From: Weissella coleopterorum
GTDB taxonomy: Bacteria; Bacillota; Bacilli; Lactobacillales; Lactobacillaceae
NCBI RefSeq assembly: GCF_011304355.1
Contig: NZ_CP049888.1
Coordinates: 1,488,001 to 1,552,000 of the forward strand
Direction of reading: 5' to 3'
DNA: 64,000 nucleotides
Position 1 is the stretch's first letter; each line of letters begins with the position of its first letter. Position numbers and translations under genes: made by a program. Positions 1 through 7,120 of this stretch are shown in pieces. A model generated the notes under the pieces. It saw nothing but the letters and a program-made list of their open reading frames with translations, had not been told where the DNA came from and searched no databases.

Positions 1-439
1 ATACGCGAGCATGTCGTGCCACATAAGCCGCTTGTGATCCTAATGAATCCCAGAAGCCTTCATGTGAATGAGCACCAACAACAATTAAGTCGGCTTGAAC
101 CTTAGGTGCGATTTCGTGGACTAAAATGTCACCCGCTTTGGCACCATCTTCAAAGACCACTTCAATATCTTTGACTCCTTTTGACTGGGCATAGTCACGA
201 TAACGTTCTAAGTTAGCTTCATATTCACCACGTTTTTCTTTTACCGCTGATAATGACATTGCCTCTAACGTTGAAAGATCACCCATTTCCAAAACCGTTG
301 CAATAACTAATTTCGAATTATCTTCACGAGCCTGATGAACTGCATTGATCAAAGCAAAGTATCCTTGTTCGGATTCATCAACCCCAACTAAAATTGTCTT
401 AAATTGGTTAGGTTCAACATCAAAATTTAATCCACTCAT
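1..439 (-). CDS. Universal stress protein UspA family, partial (3' end beyond window)
   Basis: Reading leftward from the ATG at 439, 146 codons run to the window edge without a stop. The product is a single Usp domain: the N-terminal strand has the typical ILVGVDES start (about residues 16-23), and the C-terminal part has VVGAHSHEG followed by a GS-containing ATP-binding loop. Only the last few residues (probably a PVLVV-like strand) are missing. Usp proteins are cytosolic, often ATP-binding, and accumulate under stress; no specific reaction can be assigned. The gene starts 24 bp after mntH on the same strand with no terminator between, so it is most likely co-transcribed with the manganese transporter and lies under the same leader RNA. 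Confidence 0.85.
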   Translation of the reverse strand, partial: MSGLNFDVEPNQFKTILVGVDESEQGYFALINAVHQAREDNSKLVIATVLEMGDLSTLEAMSLSAVKEKRGEYEANLERYRDYAQSKGVKDIEVVFEDGAKAGDILVHEIAPKVQADLIVVGAHSHEGFWDSLGSQAAYVARHARV

Positions 440-463
440 ATTAGTTCTCCCATCTTTTGAAAA

Positions 464-1861
464 TTAGAATATAGCAATAATTTTTCCAATAATATCAATT
501 ACCAACTGAATATTTAATCCCGTTAAAATGATGAAAATTAACCATGATAGTACGATCATCCACTTTGGATTAACAAAATCTTCACCCATAATTTTCTTTG
601 AAGAAGTAAAGTAAATCAATGGTGCCATCGCAAATGGCAGGGCGACTGATAGAAAGACTTGTGAATAAATCAAAAGTTGGTCTAATTTAGCTTCATTTCC
701 CCCATAAATAACGGTAAAGATGATAACTGGTAACAAAGCCAATCCACGCGTTACTAGACGCCGAACCCACATAGGAACTTTCAAATGCAAGAATCCTTGC
801 ATGATGACTTCTCCAGTTAGTGTTCCTGTAATTGTTGAATTCTGACCTGAGGCTAACAAAGCAACCGCAAACAAAGTTGATAGGACAGGTGAAGCAACTG
901 CTCCAGCAATCGTATTATCTTGTAGCGCATTGTACATTGCTCCAAATGTTCCGACTTGATCGGCATGTCCAAAGAAGAGCGCTGCTCCCAAAATCAAAAG
1001 CAATGAATTAATCACAAAAGCTAATGATAATTGAATATTTGAATCCCAAGTCATGAAGCGTACCGCTTCTTTTAATTCTGTTTTATTTTCACGATCAATT
1101 TTACGAGTTTGTGAAATCGAAGAGTGTAAATACAAATTGTGAGGCATAACTGTGGCCCCAATAATTCCCAAACTTAACATCAAACGAGTCTCACCACCGC
1201 CAACTGCATGCCCATTATTCATAGTTTGCAGCGATGGTAGATAACCCTTAAACATGGCCACAATATCTGGCTGTGATAATACAACCAAATATGCGAAAAT
1301 GGCTAAAATTGTTAGAATCAAGGTCATGACAATTGCTTCGATTTTGCGGAAACCGAACTTCATTAATAATAGCAATAAAAATACATCTAGTGCAGTTGTC
1401 AAAACCGAAGCAATCATTGACCAGCCAAACAACAAATGTAGCGCGATCGCCCCACCAATTACTTCAGCAATATCGGTTGCCATTAAGGCCAGCTCAGTCA
1501 TAATCCACAGCGCGATTCCCGTTTTCTTACCAGTTCGAGCTCGCGTGGCCTGTGCTAAGTCTTCCTGCTTAACCATTCCCAACTTTCCAGCCATGTGCTG
1601 TAACAACATCGCAATTAGCGATGAAATCAGGATGATTGACAATAAAAGGTAGTGATATTGCGCCCCACCACCAACAGAGGTCACCCAGTTTCCAGGATCC
1701 ATATAGCCCACTGCCACCAGTGCACCAGGTCCAGAGAAAGCGGCTAACTTCCGCCAAAACGAGCCAGACATCGGAGTATCAACGGAACCATTGACCTCCT
1801 CTAAGCTCAAATCATCCCCAGCATCTTCAATCATGTGATGCTTCTTCGTAGCTTCGACCAT
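464..1861 (-). CDS. mntH: Nramp-family Mn2+/H+ symporter MntH
   Basis: The 465-residue protein is an Nramp divalent-metal importer of the cytoplasmic membrane. The metal-site motifs are visible: DPGN at residues 55-58 in the first helix and MPHN at 239-242 in helix six, where the methionine is typical of Mn/Fe-selective members. About eleven hydrophobic helices follow an extra hydrophilic N-terminus of roughly 35 residues. The ATG is preceded by AAGGAG at good spacing. The gene is the first of an apparent mntH-uspA operon. Its 5' untranslated region is long (about 240 nt) and structured, suggesting post-transcriptional control. Lactic acid bacteria accumulate high manganese, so this is probably a core physiological gene. 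Confidence 0.93.
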   Translation of the reverse strand: MVEATKKHHMIEDAGDDLSLEEVNGSVDTPMSGSFWRKLAAFSGPGALVAVGYMDPGNWVTSVGGGAQYHYLLLSIILISSLIAMLLQHMAGKLGMVKQEDLAQATRARTGKKTGIALWIMTELALMATDIAEVIGGAIALHLLFGWSMIASVLTTALDVFLLLLLMKFGFRKIEAIVMTLILTILAIFAYLVVLSQPDIVAMFKGYLPSLQTMNNGHAVGGGETRLMLSLGIIGATVMPHNLYLHSSISQTRKIDRENKTELKEAVRFMTWDSNIQLSLAFVINSLLLILGAALFFGHADQVGTFGAMYNALQDNTIAGAVASPVLSTLFAVALLASGQNSTITGTLTGEVIMQGFLHLKVPMWVRRLVTRGLALLPVIIFTVIYGGNEAKLDQLLIYSQVFLSVALPFAMAPLIYFTSSKKIMGEDFVNPKWMIVLSWLIFIILTGLNIQLVIDIIGKIIAIF

Positions 1862-2102
1862 TTCAAATCTCCTTTTCGACTATTGAGATATTTACATATC
1901 TGTACGTCTATTAAATTATTTGACCATTTGATCTAGGAGCGAGTTCTACCGGTCTCGCAACTAACCTGTCCGTAACTTTAACCTCAGTTAATATACGGTC
2001 TTTATTGAAAACTTGGCTAAATATAATTCATAAAGGTTTTCATTCAACCATTAGTTGAAAGCTTATGAATGATACCTAACTCGCGCCCTATCTCTCTTGG
2101 CT
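1862..2102 (-). promoter_or_regulatory. Long structured 5' leader RNA of mntH-uspA
   Basis: Transcription from the promoter at 2109-2137 would give a leader of about 240 nt. It can form a closing helix GCGAGTT (complement of 2078-2084) with AACTCGC (1939-1945), enclosing two nested hairpin arms: ATTCATAA/TTATGAAT with an inner TTCAAC/GTTGAA stem, and CCGTA/TACGG with an inner TTAAC/GGTTA stem. The 3' strand CTCGC can instead pair with a nearer GCGAG (complement of 1954-1958), so two helices are mutually exclusive, as in a riboswitch. Near the start codon, ATCTC and GAGAT could pair over the ribosome binding site. I do not find the core motifs of the yybP-ykoY Mn riboswitch or a full M-box. 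The pairing is seen; regulatory function is inferred. Confidence 0.5.
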
Positions 2103-2108
2103 GGTTTC

Positions 2109-2137
2109 ATTGTCTATCTAATTTCACAAATTGTCAA
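2109..2137 (-). promoter_or_regulatory. Promoter of mntH-uspA
   Basis: A perfect -35 TTGACA (2132-2137) and a -10 GACAAT (2109-2114) are separated by 17 bp on the minus strand. The start would be near 2102. Confidence 0.55.
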
Positions 2138-2159
2138 TCAAATTTTAAGATAAATTTAA

Positions 2160-2173
2160 TGTAAGCGTTATCT
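2160..2173 (-). promoter_or_regulatory. cre-like site upstream of the mntH promoter
   Basis: TGTAAGCGTTATCT matches the CcpA consensus TGWAANCGNTNWCA except at the last base. It lies about 23 bp upstream of the -35 box, a position compatible with activation rather than roadblock repression. CcpA control of mntH is only inferred. Confidence 0.35.
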
Positions 2174-2271
2174 TTAATTATGATAATTTTAACACGTTTG
2201 AATAATGTAGCGTTAATCGTTCAACCGATCCGTTAAAAATCACTAACATAGATTTATTTCTTGGCAATCAA

Positions 2272-2300
2272 AAAGGCTTCGCAAACATGTCGAAACCCTT
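2272..2300 (-). terminator. Rho-independent terminator of ddl
   Basis: An imperfect stem (AAGGGTTTCG / CGAAGCCTT) followed by a T run lies 32 bp after the ddl stop on the minus strand. Confidence 0.55.
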
Positions 2301-2331
2301 ATATGTTATGTTCAAATACAACCGATAGTGT

Positions 2332-3480
2332 TTACTCTTTCACATCAGCATTATACTTTTTCTCACCAACACGTTCCTCACCTAATGACACGAAGTCATA
2401 AGATAAGGCTGCATTCCGTTCAAATTCAGCCAAACCATAATTAATAATTTCATCAATTAATTCTGAATAGCTAATTCCTGAGACTTGCCACATTTGCGGA
2501 TAAAGTGAAATATTCGTAAAGCCTGGTAACGTATTAGGTTCACCCAAATATGGCGTTCCATCTTCATCCAACATAAAGTCCATCCGTGTTAAGCCTACTA
2601 ATCCCAACGCTTTATATGCCTTCAAGGCCATTTGTTGAATCTCTGTGACAGTTGTCTCAGGTAATTCAGCAGGTAATTCAAAGACCATTCCAGATGCATC
2701 GACGAATTTATTATTATAGTCATACCATTCGTCATTTTCTGGCAAAATGATTCCCCCAATTTTTGAAACACGAGGCTTTTCATTTCCTAATACTGAAATA
2801 AACACTTCACGAGGTCGTGTCAATCCAGCTTCCACAAGGACTTTATAATCATACTGGAAAGCTTCTTGAAGCCCCCGTTGATATTCTTTCTCATTGGTTA
2901 CTCGTGCAATTCCAACTGAAGAACCTTGTTTAGCGGCCTTAACAAAAAGCACCTTCGTTCCAAGCTCGTTCACTAGTTTTTCATACGAGTAGTCTTGGCT
3001 ATTTTGATCTGTCAGCAAAACATACTTGGTGTTTCGCACTCCAGCTTGATCTAAAATACGCTTAGTCAAATCTTTATCAAATGATATGGCCGATGCAGCG
3101 GTTCCCGCTCCGATGTAAGGCTTTTGTAGTAGTCGGAATAGCGCTTGTAGCGTTCCATCTTCACCTAAATTACCATGCACAACGGGATAGAAAAGATCAA
3201 TTTGGTCAATTTGACCCAAGTTAATAATGGGTGCCAATGGGTTTTTAACATCCAGATTTTGCATGGCTGCAGCCACGATTGGATCCTCGTCCGCACCTTC
3301 AAAGACTCGCCATGAATCCTCTGGATTCATGATGTAGCCCGCCTTTGAAATCAAAAAGATCGTTACATTGTATTTTTCCTTATCCATTGCATCATAGATA
3401 TTATGTGCAGAACGCTTTGAAACATCATGCTCTGATGAATTACCACCAAATAACATCGCCACATTTAATTTTTCAGTCAT
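2332..3480 (-). CDS. ddl: D-alanine--D-alanine (D-lactate) ligase, Phe-type
   Basis: This 382-residue cytosolic ATP-grasp ligase makes the terminal dipeptide or depsipeptide of the peptidoglycan precursor. It has the N-terminal FGGNSSEHDVS loop, the KQGSSVG ATP-grasp segment (about 184-190) and the C-terminal GEPNTLPGFT motif. The specificity motif reads YDYNNKF (253-259): the residue that is Tyr in D-Ala-D-Ala ligases such as E. coli DdlB (Tyr216) is Phe here (Phe259). In Leuconostoc and related intrinsically vancomycin-resistant bacteria this Phe goes with D-Ala-D-Lac synthesis. The start ATG has AGGAG upstream. The DUF2785 gene lies 62 bp upstream and may be co-transcribed. The fold is certain; D-lactate preference is inferred from one residue. 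Confidence 0.92.
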   Translation of the reverse strand: MTEKLNVAMLFGGNSSEHDVSKRSAHNIYDAMDKEKYNVTIFLISKAGYIMNPEDSWRVFEGADEDPIVAAAMQNLDVKNPLAPIINLGQIDQIDLFYPVVHGNLGEDGTLQALFRLLQKPYIGAGTAASAISFDKDLTKRILDQAGVRNTKYVLLTDQNSQDYSYEKLVNELGTKVLFVKAAKQGSSVGIARVTNEKEYQRGLQEAFQYDYKVLVEAGLTRPREVFISVLGNEKPRVSKIGGIILPENDEWYDYNNKFVDASGMVFELPAELPETTVTEIQQMALKAYKALGLVGLTRMDFMLDEDGTPYLGEPNTLPGFTNISLYPQMWQVSGISYSELIDEIINYGLAEFERNAALSYDFVSLGEERVGEKKYNADVKE

Positions 3481-3542
3481 GGTTTTTATGCTCCTATTTT
3501 TTCTTTTATCTTACCTTAGTCTGGTCCAATTGAATAGCTTTT

Positions 3543-4526
3543 TTAAATTAAAAATGCTCTTCCTTCATCTAAATATTCATATAACAGTGGGGGTAAATCT
3601 TTCTGCAAAAGCATTGCGGATAAAAGATGCGTCTGATTGTAGTGCCGCGTCCAGCTCACTACGTTTTCTGTCTGCATCTGGCGCATCAACTCAGGGCGCC
3701 ACTGTTTTAATTGGTTCAAAATATACTGTAAATATAAATCGTTCATTTTGGCCAGATTAACCATATAACGAGCCATTCTTTCTACTTCACCCATCACTAA
3801 GGCCGTATTCAACCGCTTAATCCGTTCCACCAATAATGTTTCTAGTAAAATTTTATCCGCTCGGTTCACTTGCGGACTCACATTAATTTCATCCAATAAA
3901 TTTCCTAAATGCGTAAACGCGTGAACCCACCCTTTATCGGCTACATAGCCTCTTGTATCGCGTTCCAGCACAATATAAACACCAATTTGCTCAATCATTA
4001 TGTGCCACTGCTGAGCGTTTAACAATTCAACATTCTTACGCCGACCAGAGAAAATAAGTAATGCCAACAAAAAAATAGCAAAAGAACGTTGGAAAGCTCC
4101 ATCATTTTCAGATTCATTAATATGATTAAATAAGACCTTATCTTGCAATAATTCTTGAATCATAAATTGTTCTTGTGTGACGCTAAACGCACCCTGCTGT
4201 ATTCCTTGCATCAACGAGATAAAGACTCCTTGATCTCTTATCTGTGGATTAGTTTGCTTTAGTCCGACCAACAATATTTTTAAATCTTTTTCGGTTAACT
4301 CTGCTACTGTTTCTTCCATCAAATGCTGTTTAAACTGATCAACTCGGGCAAAAAGTAATAATTCATCTTTGCTCGAAAATTGAGTAACTGGCGTGCTAGG
4401 TGCGGTTTCCAACTTATCTAATAGTTTGCCAACAACCGTCCCTAAAGAATCCAATAATTCGCCCGCATGAACTCGTTGGCGCAGATCAGCAACTTCTAAC
4501 TTCACTTCACTTGTTTGATTGACCAC
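3543..4526 (-). CDS. DUF2785 family protein
   Basis: The 327-residue protein is soluble and mostly helical with no signal peptide. The segment RGYVADKGWVHAFTHLGNLL (about 192-211) is the signature I associate with DUF2785 (PF10978), a Firmicutes family of unknown function. The start is GTG with AAGGAG nine bases upstream. The gene sits directly upstream of ddl on the same strand, but no functional link is known. The assignment rests on motif recall rather than a search. Confidence 0.65.
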   Translation of the reverse strand: MVNQTSEVKLEVADLRQRVHAGELLDSLGTVVGKLLDKLETAPSTPVTQFSSKDELLLFARVDQFKQHLMEETVAELTEKDLKILLVGLKQTNPQIRDQGVFISLMQGIQQGAFSVTQEQFMIQELLQDKVLFNHINESENDGAFQRSFAIFLLALLIFSGRRKNVELLNAQQWHIMIEQIGVYIVLERDTRGYVADKGWVHAFTHLGNLLDEINVSPQVNRADKILLETLLVERIKRLNTALVMGEVERMARYMVNLAKMNDLYLQYILNQLKQWRPELMRQMQTENVVSWTRHYNQTHLLSAMLLQKDLPPLLYEYLDEGRAFLI

Positions 4527-4633
4527 TTGTTGGACTCCTTTCTAGTTACAATATGTATCTCTAGTTTAAAACAAAAATATATTTAAGTGAACTATTTTCA
4601 CTTTTATGAATCTTTGAAATACCGATTTAAATT

Positions 4634-4686
4634 AAAAAACCAATTTATGATTCTGTCAATAAAACATGAATCAAATAAATTGGTTT
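4634..4686 (-). terminator. Terminator of the KimA-type transporter gene
   Basis: The stem AAACCAATTTAT / ATAAATTGGTTT with an additional GATTC/GAATC pairing is followed by a T run in the minus-strand transcript, just after the stop at 4702. Confidence 0.8.
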
Positions 4687-4701
4687 AATCTTCGCTATGA
4701 A

Positions 4702-6531
4702 TTATTCTGATAAATGGAAATAATAAGTTGAAATCGTTACATCTCTTTTAGCCAGTGCAGTCCGTAGACGTAAACTATTTTGATTGTGCAAAGCATTTTG
4801 CCAAGATGAATGGGGAATAAATTGCGGAATCAAAACGGTCAATGACCGATTCCGTTCCTTAGCCCCTTTAGAAATTTCATCAACAAACCGTAACGCAGGC
4901 ACTGTAATCGAACGATATGAAGTGTGTACGTCGACATAACGAACATCTGGGAATTCTCGCTTGAATTCAACTCCTAAACGATACTCACGTTCCGGATTAG
5001 AATCAAATGAAACGTGTAACGCCATCACATTATCTCCAATAGACTTGGCGTAATCAACAGCTTCAGCAGTAACTCGGGTAAGGTTTGACACTAAAATAAC
5101 AACCTCAGCCCCTTCATAATGCCGACGCTTAATTGGTTCTTTTGACAAGACACGCAATTGCTTTCCAATTTTACGATAATGACCTCGAATGCTCATGAAC
5201 ATATAGAGCAGAATCGGCATAATAATCAAATATGGCCAAACATTGGTAAAATGTAACGCAAATAAAATCACGACTAATGAAGCTGAAATGATGGCCCCAA
5301 TAAAGTTGATAATAGCTTTACCAACCCAAAAGCCATCCCGTTCGCGCCACCAATGAATGATCATCCCCGATTGGGATAATGTAAACGGCACAAAAACTCC
5401 AACGGCATAGAGTGGAATTAAGGCCTCTGTTGAACCACCAAAAATTAAAATTAAAACAATTGATCCCAAGGCTAAGGATACAATCCCGTTTGAATAGCCT
5501 AACCGATCACCCTTGTCCATGTAGATATGTGGCATAAATTTGTCCTTGGCCAAATTAAAAGCCAATTGTGGAAAAGCGGAAAAACCAGTATTGGCTGCCA
5601 CTGCCAAAATTAAAGCCGTCGAAATTTGGAAGAGGTAAAAAATCACACCATGTCCAAATACATTTTGCCCAATTTGTGCTAGGACCGTCACATCAGCATT
5701 CGGTGTAATCCCATACCAGTATGACAAGAAGGTCACGCCACCAAAGAAGAAAGCTAAAATCAATGACATGATAACCAAAGTTGATGCAGCGTTGTGTGCC
5801 TTTGGCGCTTTGAAATTTGGTACTGCATTCGAAATAGCCTCGACACCCGTCAAAGATGAAGAACCGCTCGAGAAAGCGCGTAGAATTAAGACCAGTGAAA
5901 GACCACTGAAACTCGTTCCCACTGCTGCAGGTGCTTGATACTCTACCTGACCAGTCAAAATGTTATACAAACCCATTATTATCATAATGACCATCATTAT
6001 GATAAAGGCATATACGGGTAGAGTTAGGAATCCAGCGGATTCACGAACACCACGTAAATTAACTGCCATCAACAACAAAACCAAAAGAATTGCGATCGCA
6101 ATGGAATAACGTCCTAACCATGGAATCGCTGAAGTAATCGCAGCCGTTCCGGCTGTGACTGAAACTGCAACCGTCAACATATAATCAACTAATAGTGAGC
6201 CACCAGCCACCAGTCCTGGCTTTTGACCCCAGTTCCTAGATGTTACCAAATACGCGCCACCACCAGATGGATATTCATGAATAATCTGCTGATATGATAA
6301 AGTAATTGCCCCTAATAACACCAAAACCAAGATGGCAATCGGAATCTGTAGCCACAGAGCCATGGCTCCCGCTGCAATTAAAGCAGTCGTAATTTGTTCC
6401 GTACCATAAGCCACTGATGACAATGCATCTGAGGACAATAAAGCTAAAGCTTTCCCCGACTTAAATGTTGTGAACCTTCTTCCAACGTTTTTAATGGCTT
6501 CCCAATTAAAAACCGTTTCAAATAGCGCCAC
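4702..6531 (-). CDS. kimA: APC-family potassium importer, KimA (YdaO) type
   Basis: The 609-residue protein has about twelve transmembrane helices (residues 1-450) and a cytosolic C-terminal domain of about 150 residues with a USP-like fold. Its length and layout match B. subtilis KimA (YdaO), a high-affinity K+ importer inhibited by c-di-AMP. The N-terminal SGKALALLSSDALSSVAYGT and the YPSGGGAYLV motif are characteristic of this APC subgroup. The ATG has AGGAG nine bases upstream. It forms a single-gene unit with its own terminator. I saw no c-di-AMP riboswitch in the 170 bp upstream. Amino-acid transport remains possible, but the KimA assignment is favoured. Confidence 0.75.
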   Translation of the reverse strand: MALFETVFNWEAIKNVGRRFTTFKSGKALALLSSDALSSVAYGTEQITTALIAAGAMALWLQIPIAILVLVLLGAITLSYQQIIHEYPSGGGAYLVTSRNWGQKPGLVAGGSLLVDYMLTVAVSVTAGTAAITSAIPWLGRYSIAIAILLVLLLMAVNLRGVRESAGFLTLPVYAFIIMMVIMIIMGLYNILTGQVEYQAPAAVGTSFSGLSLVLILRAFSSGSSSLTGVEAISNAVPNFKAPKAHNAASTLVIMSLILAFFFGGVTFLSYWYGITPNADVTVLAQIGQNVFGHGVIFYLFQISTALILAVAANTGFSAFPQLAFNLAKDKFMPHIYMDKGDRLGYSNGIVSLALGSIVLILIFGGSTEALIPLYAVGVFVPFTLSQSGMIIHWWRERDGFWVGKAIINFIGAIISASLVVILFALHFTNVWPYLIIMPILLYMFMSIRGHYRKIGKQLRVLSKEPIKRRHYEGAEVVILVSNLTRVTAEAVDYAKSIGDNVMALHVSFDSNPEREYRLGVEFKREFPDVRYVDVHTSYRSITVPALRFVDEISKGAKERNRSLTVLIPQFIPHSSWQNALHNQNSLRLRTALAKRDVTISTYYFHLSE

Positions 6532-6700
6532 ATACTCATTATCTCCTAATATTTATATTCCTACAGAGTGCTATTCTAATCCATTTATTTAGCTTTGTCT
6601 ATGGGCGAACCACCAATCTTTTTTAGCTAAATTATTTCATCGTTTATTATTGAAAAATTGTGATAAGAATCATTGTCAGGATAGAAATTAAAAGTACACA

Positions 6701-6784
6701 AAAAGGCCCCAATTGTTAGAGCCAAATTCCACTGTTATCCGAACAAACGGTAGTTGAAACTTGACCATCCAATCTAGGCCTTTT
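6701..6784 (-). terminator. Long hairpin terminator downstream of the 39-residue ORF
   Basis: Outer arms AAAAGGCC / GGCCTTTT plus ATTG/CAAT enclose a second nearly continuous stem of about ten pairs (GTCAAGTTTC with GGAATTTGGC, with G-T pairs). A T run follows in the minus-strand transcript. An 84-nt terminator is unusually long and could be a stable small RNA. Confidence 0.6.
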
Positions 6785-6849
6785 CATTTTTGTAAAAAAC
6801 GCTATGTGCAATAAATTTTTCTAATCTAACACGCTAAAATTAATTGATC

Positions 6850-6969
6850 CTATTTCTTTACAGTTTGCTTCCTTGCATCATGTAAAGCTTTTAAAGCACG
6901 TTTTCGTGTTTTAATATTAGGACTCTTCATCTTCCGGCGTGCTGACGCTAAATCTAATCTTTCAGTCAT
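6850..6969 (-). CDS. Small basic protein of 39 residues
   Basis: An ATG at 6969 with GGAGA eight bases upstream opens 39 codons ending in TAG. The product starts MTERLDLASARRKMKSPN and continues with a Lys/Arg-rich helix (TRKRALKALHDARKQ). It has no membrane segment. It has its own promoter (7052-7080) and terminator, so it is likely a real gene. From memory it resembles short Lactobacillales proteins labelled putative metal homeostasis protein, but I could not check this. A nucleic-acid-binding role is equally compatible with the charge. Confidence 0.65.
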   Translation of the reverse strand: MTERLDLASARRKMKSPNIKTRKRALKALHDARKQTVKK

Positions 6970-7010
6970 AGGTGAGATCTCCTTTTTTTTGAATCATTGC
7001 AAAAGGGACG

Positions 7011-7080
7011 GGATCAAATTGATCCTAGCAATCCAATACTTACTATAAATAAGTATAACTGTTAATTTAATTTTTAGCAA
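7011..7080 (-). promoter_or_regulatory. Promoter and palindrome of the 39-residue ORF
   Basis: TTGCTA (7075-7080) and TATACT (7052-7057) are spaced by 17 bp on the minus strand. A perfect palindrome GGATCAA-A-TTGATCC at 7011-7025 lies about 20-35 bases after the predicted start. It could be an operator or a leader hairpin that controls translation. Confidence 0.5.
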
Positions 7081-7120
7081 GGGCTCATTAGTCTGATCCT
7101 AATTTTAACTCCAGCTTTAA

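Noticed and set aside
1254..1652. Open frame on the plus strand inside mntH
   Set aside because: It is the antisense shadow of mntH, with no ribosome binding site and low-complexity composition.
1862..2102. yybP-ykoY (Mn2+) riboswitch in the mntH leader
   Set aside because: The conserved core I know for this class (GGGGAGTA and its partner loop) is not visible on the minus strand, so the leader is reported as an unclassified structure.
6532..6700. c-di-AMP (ydaO-yuaA) riboswitch before the KimA-type gene
   Set aside because: The space is short, AT-rich and lacks the conserved multi-helix core.
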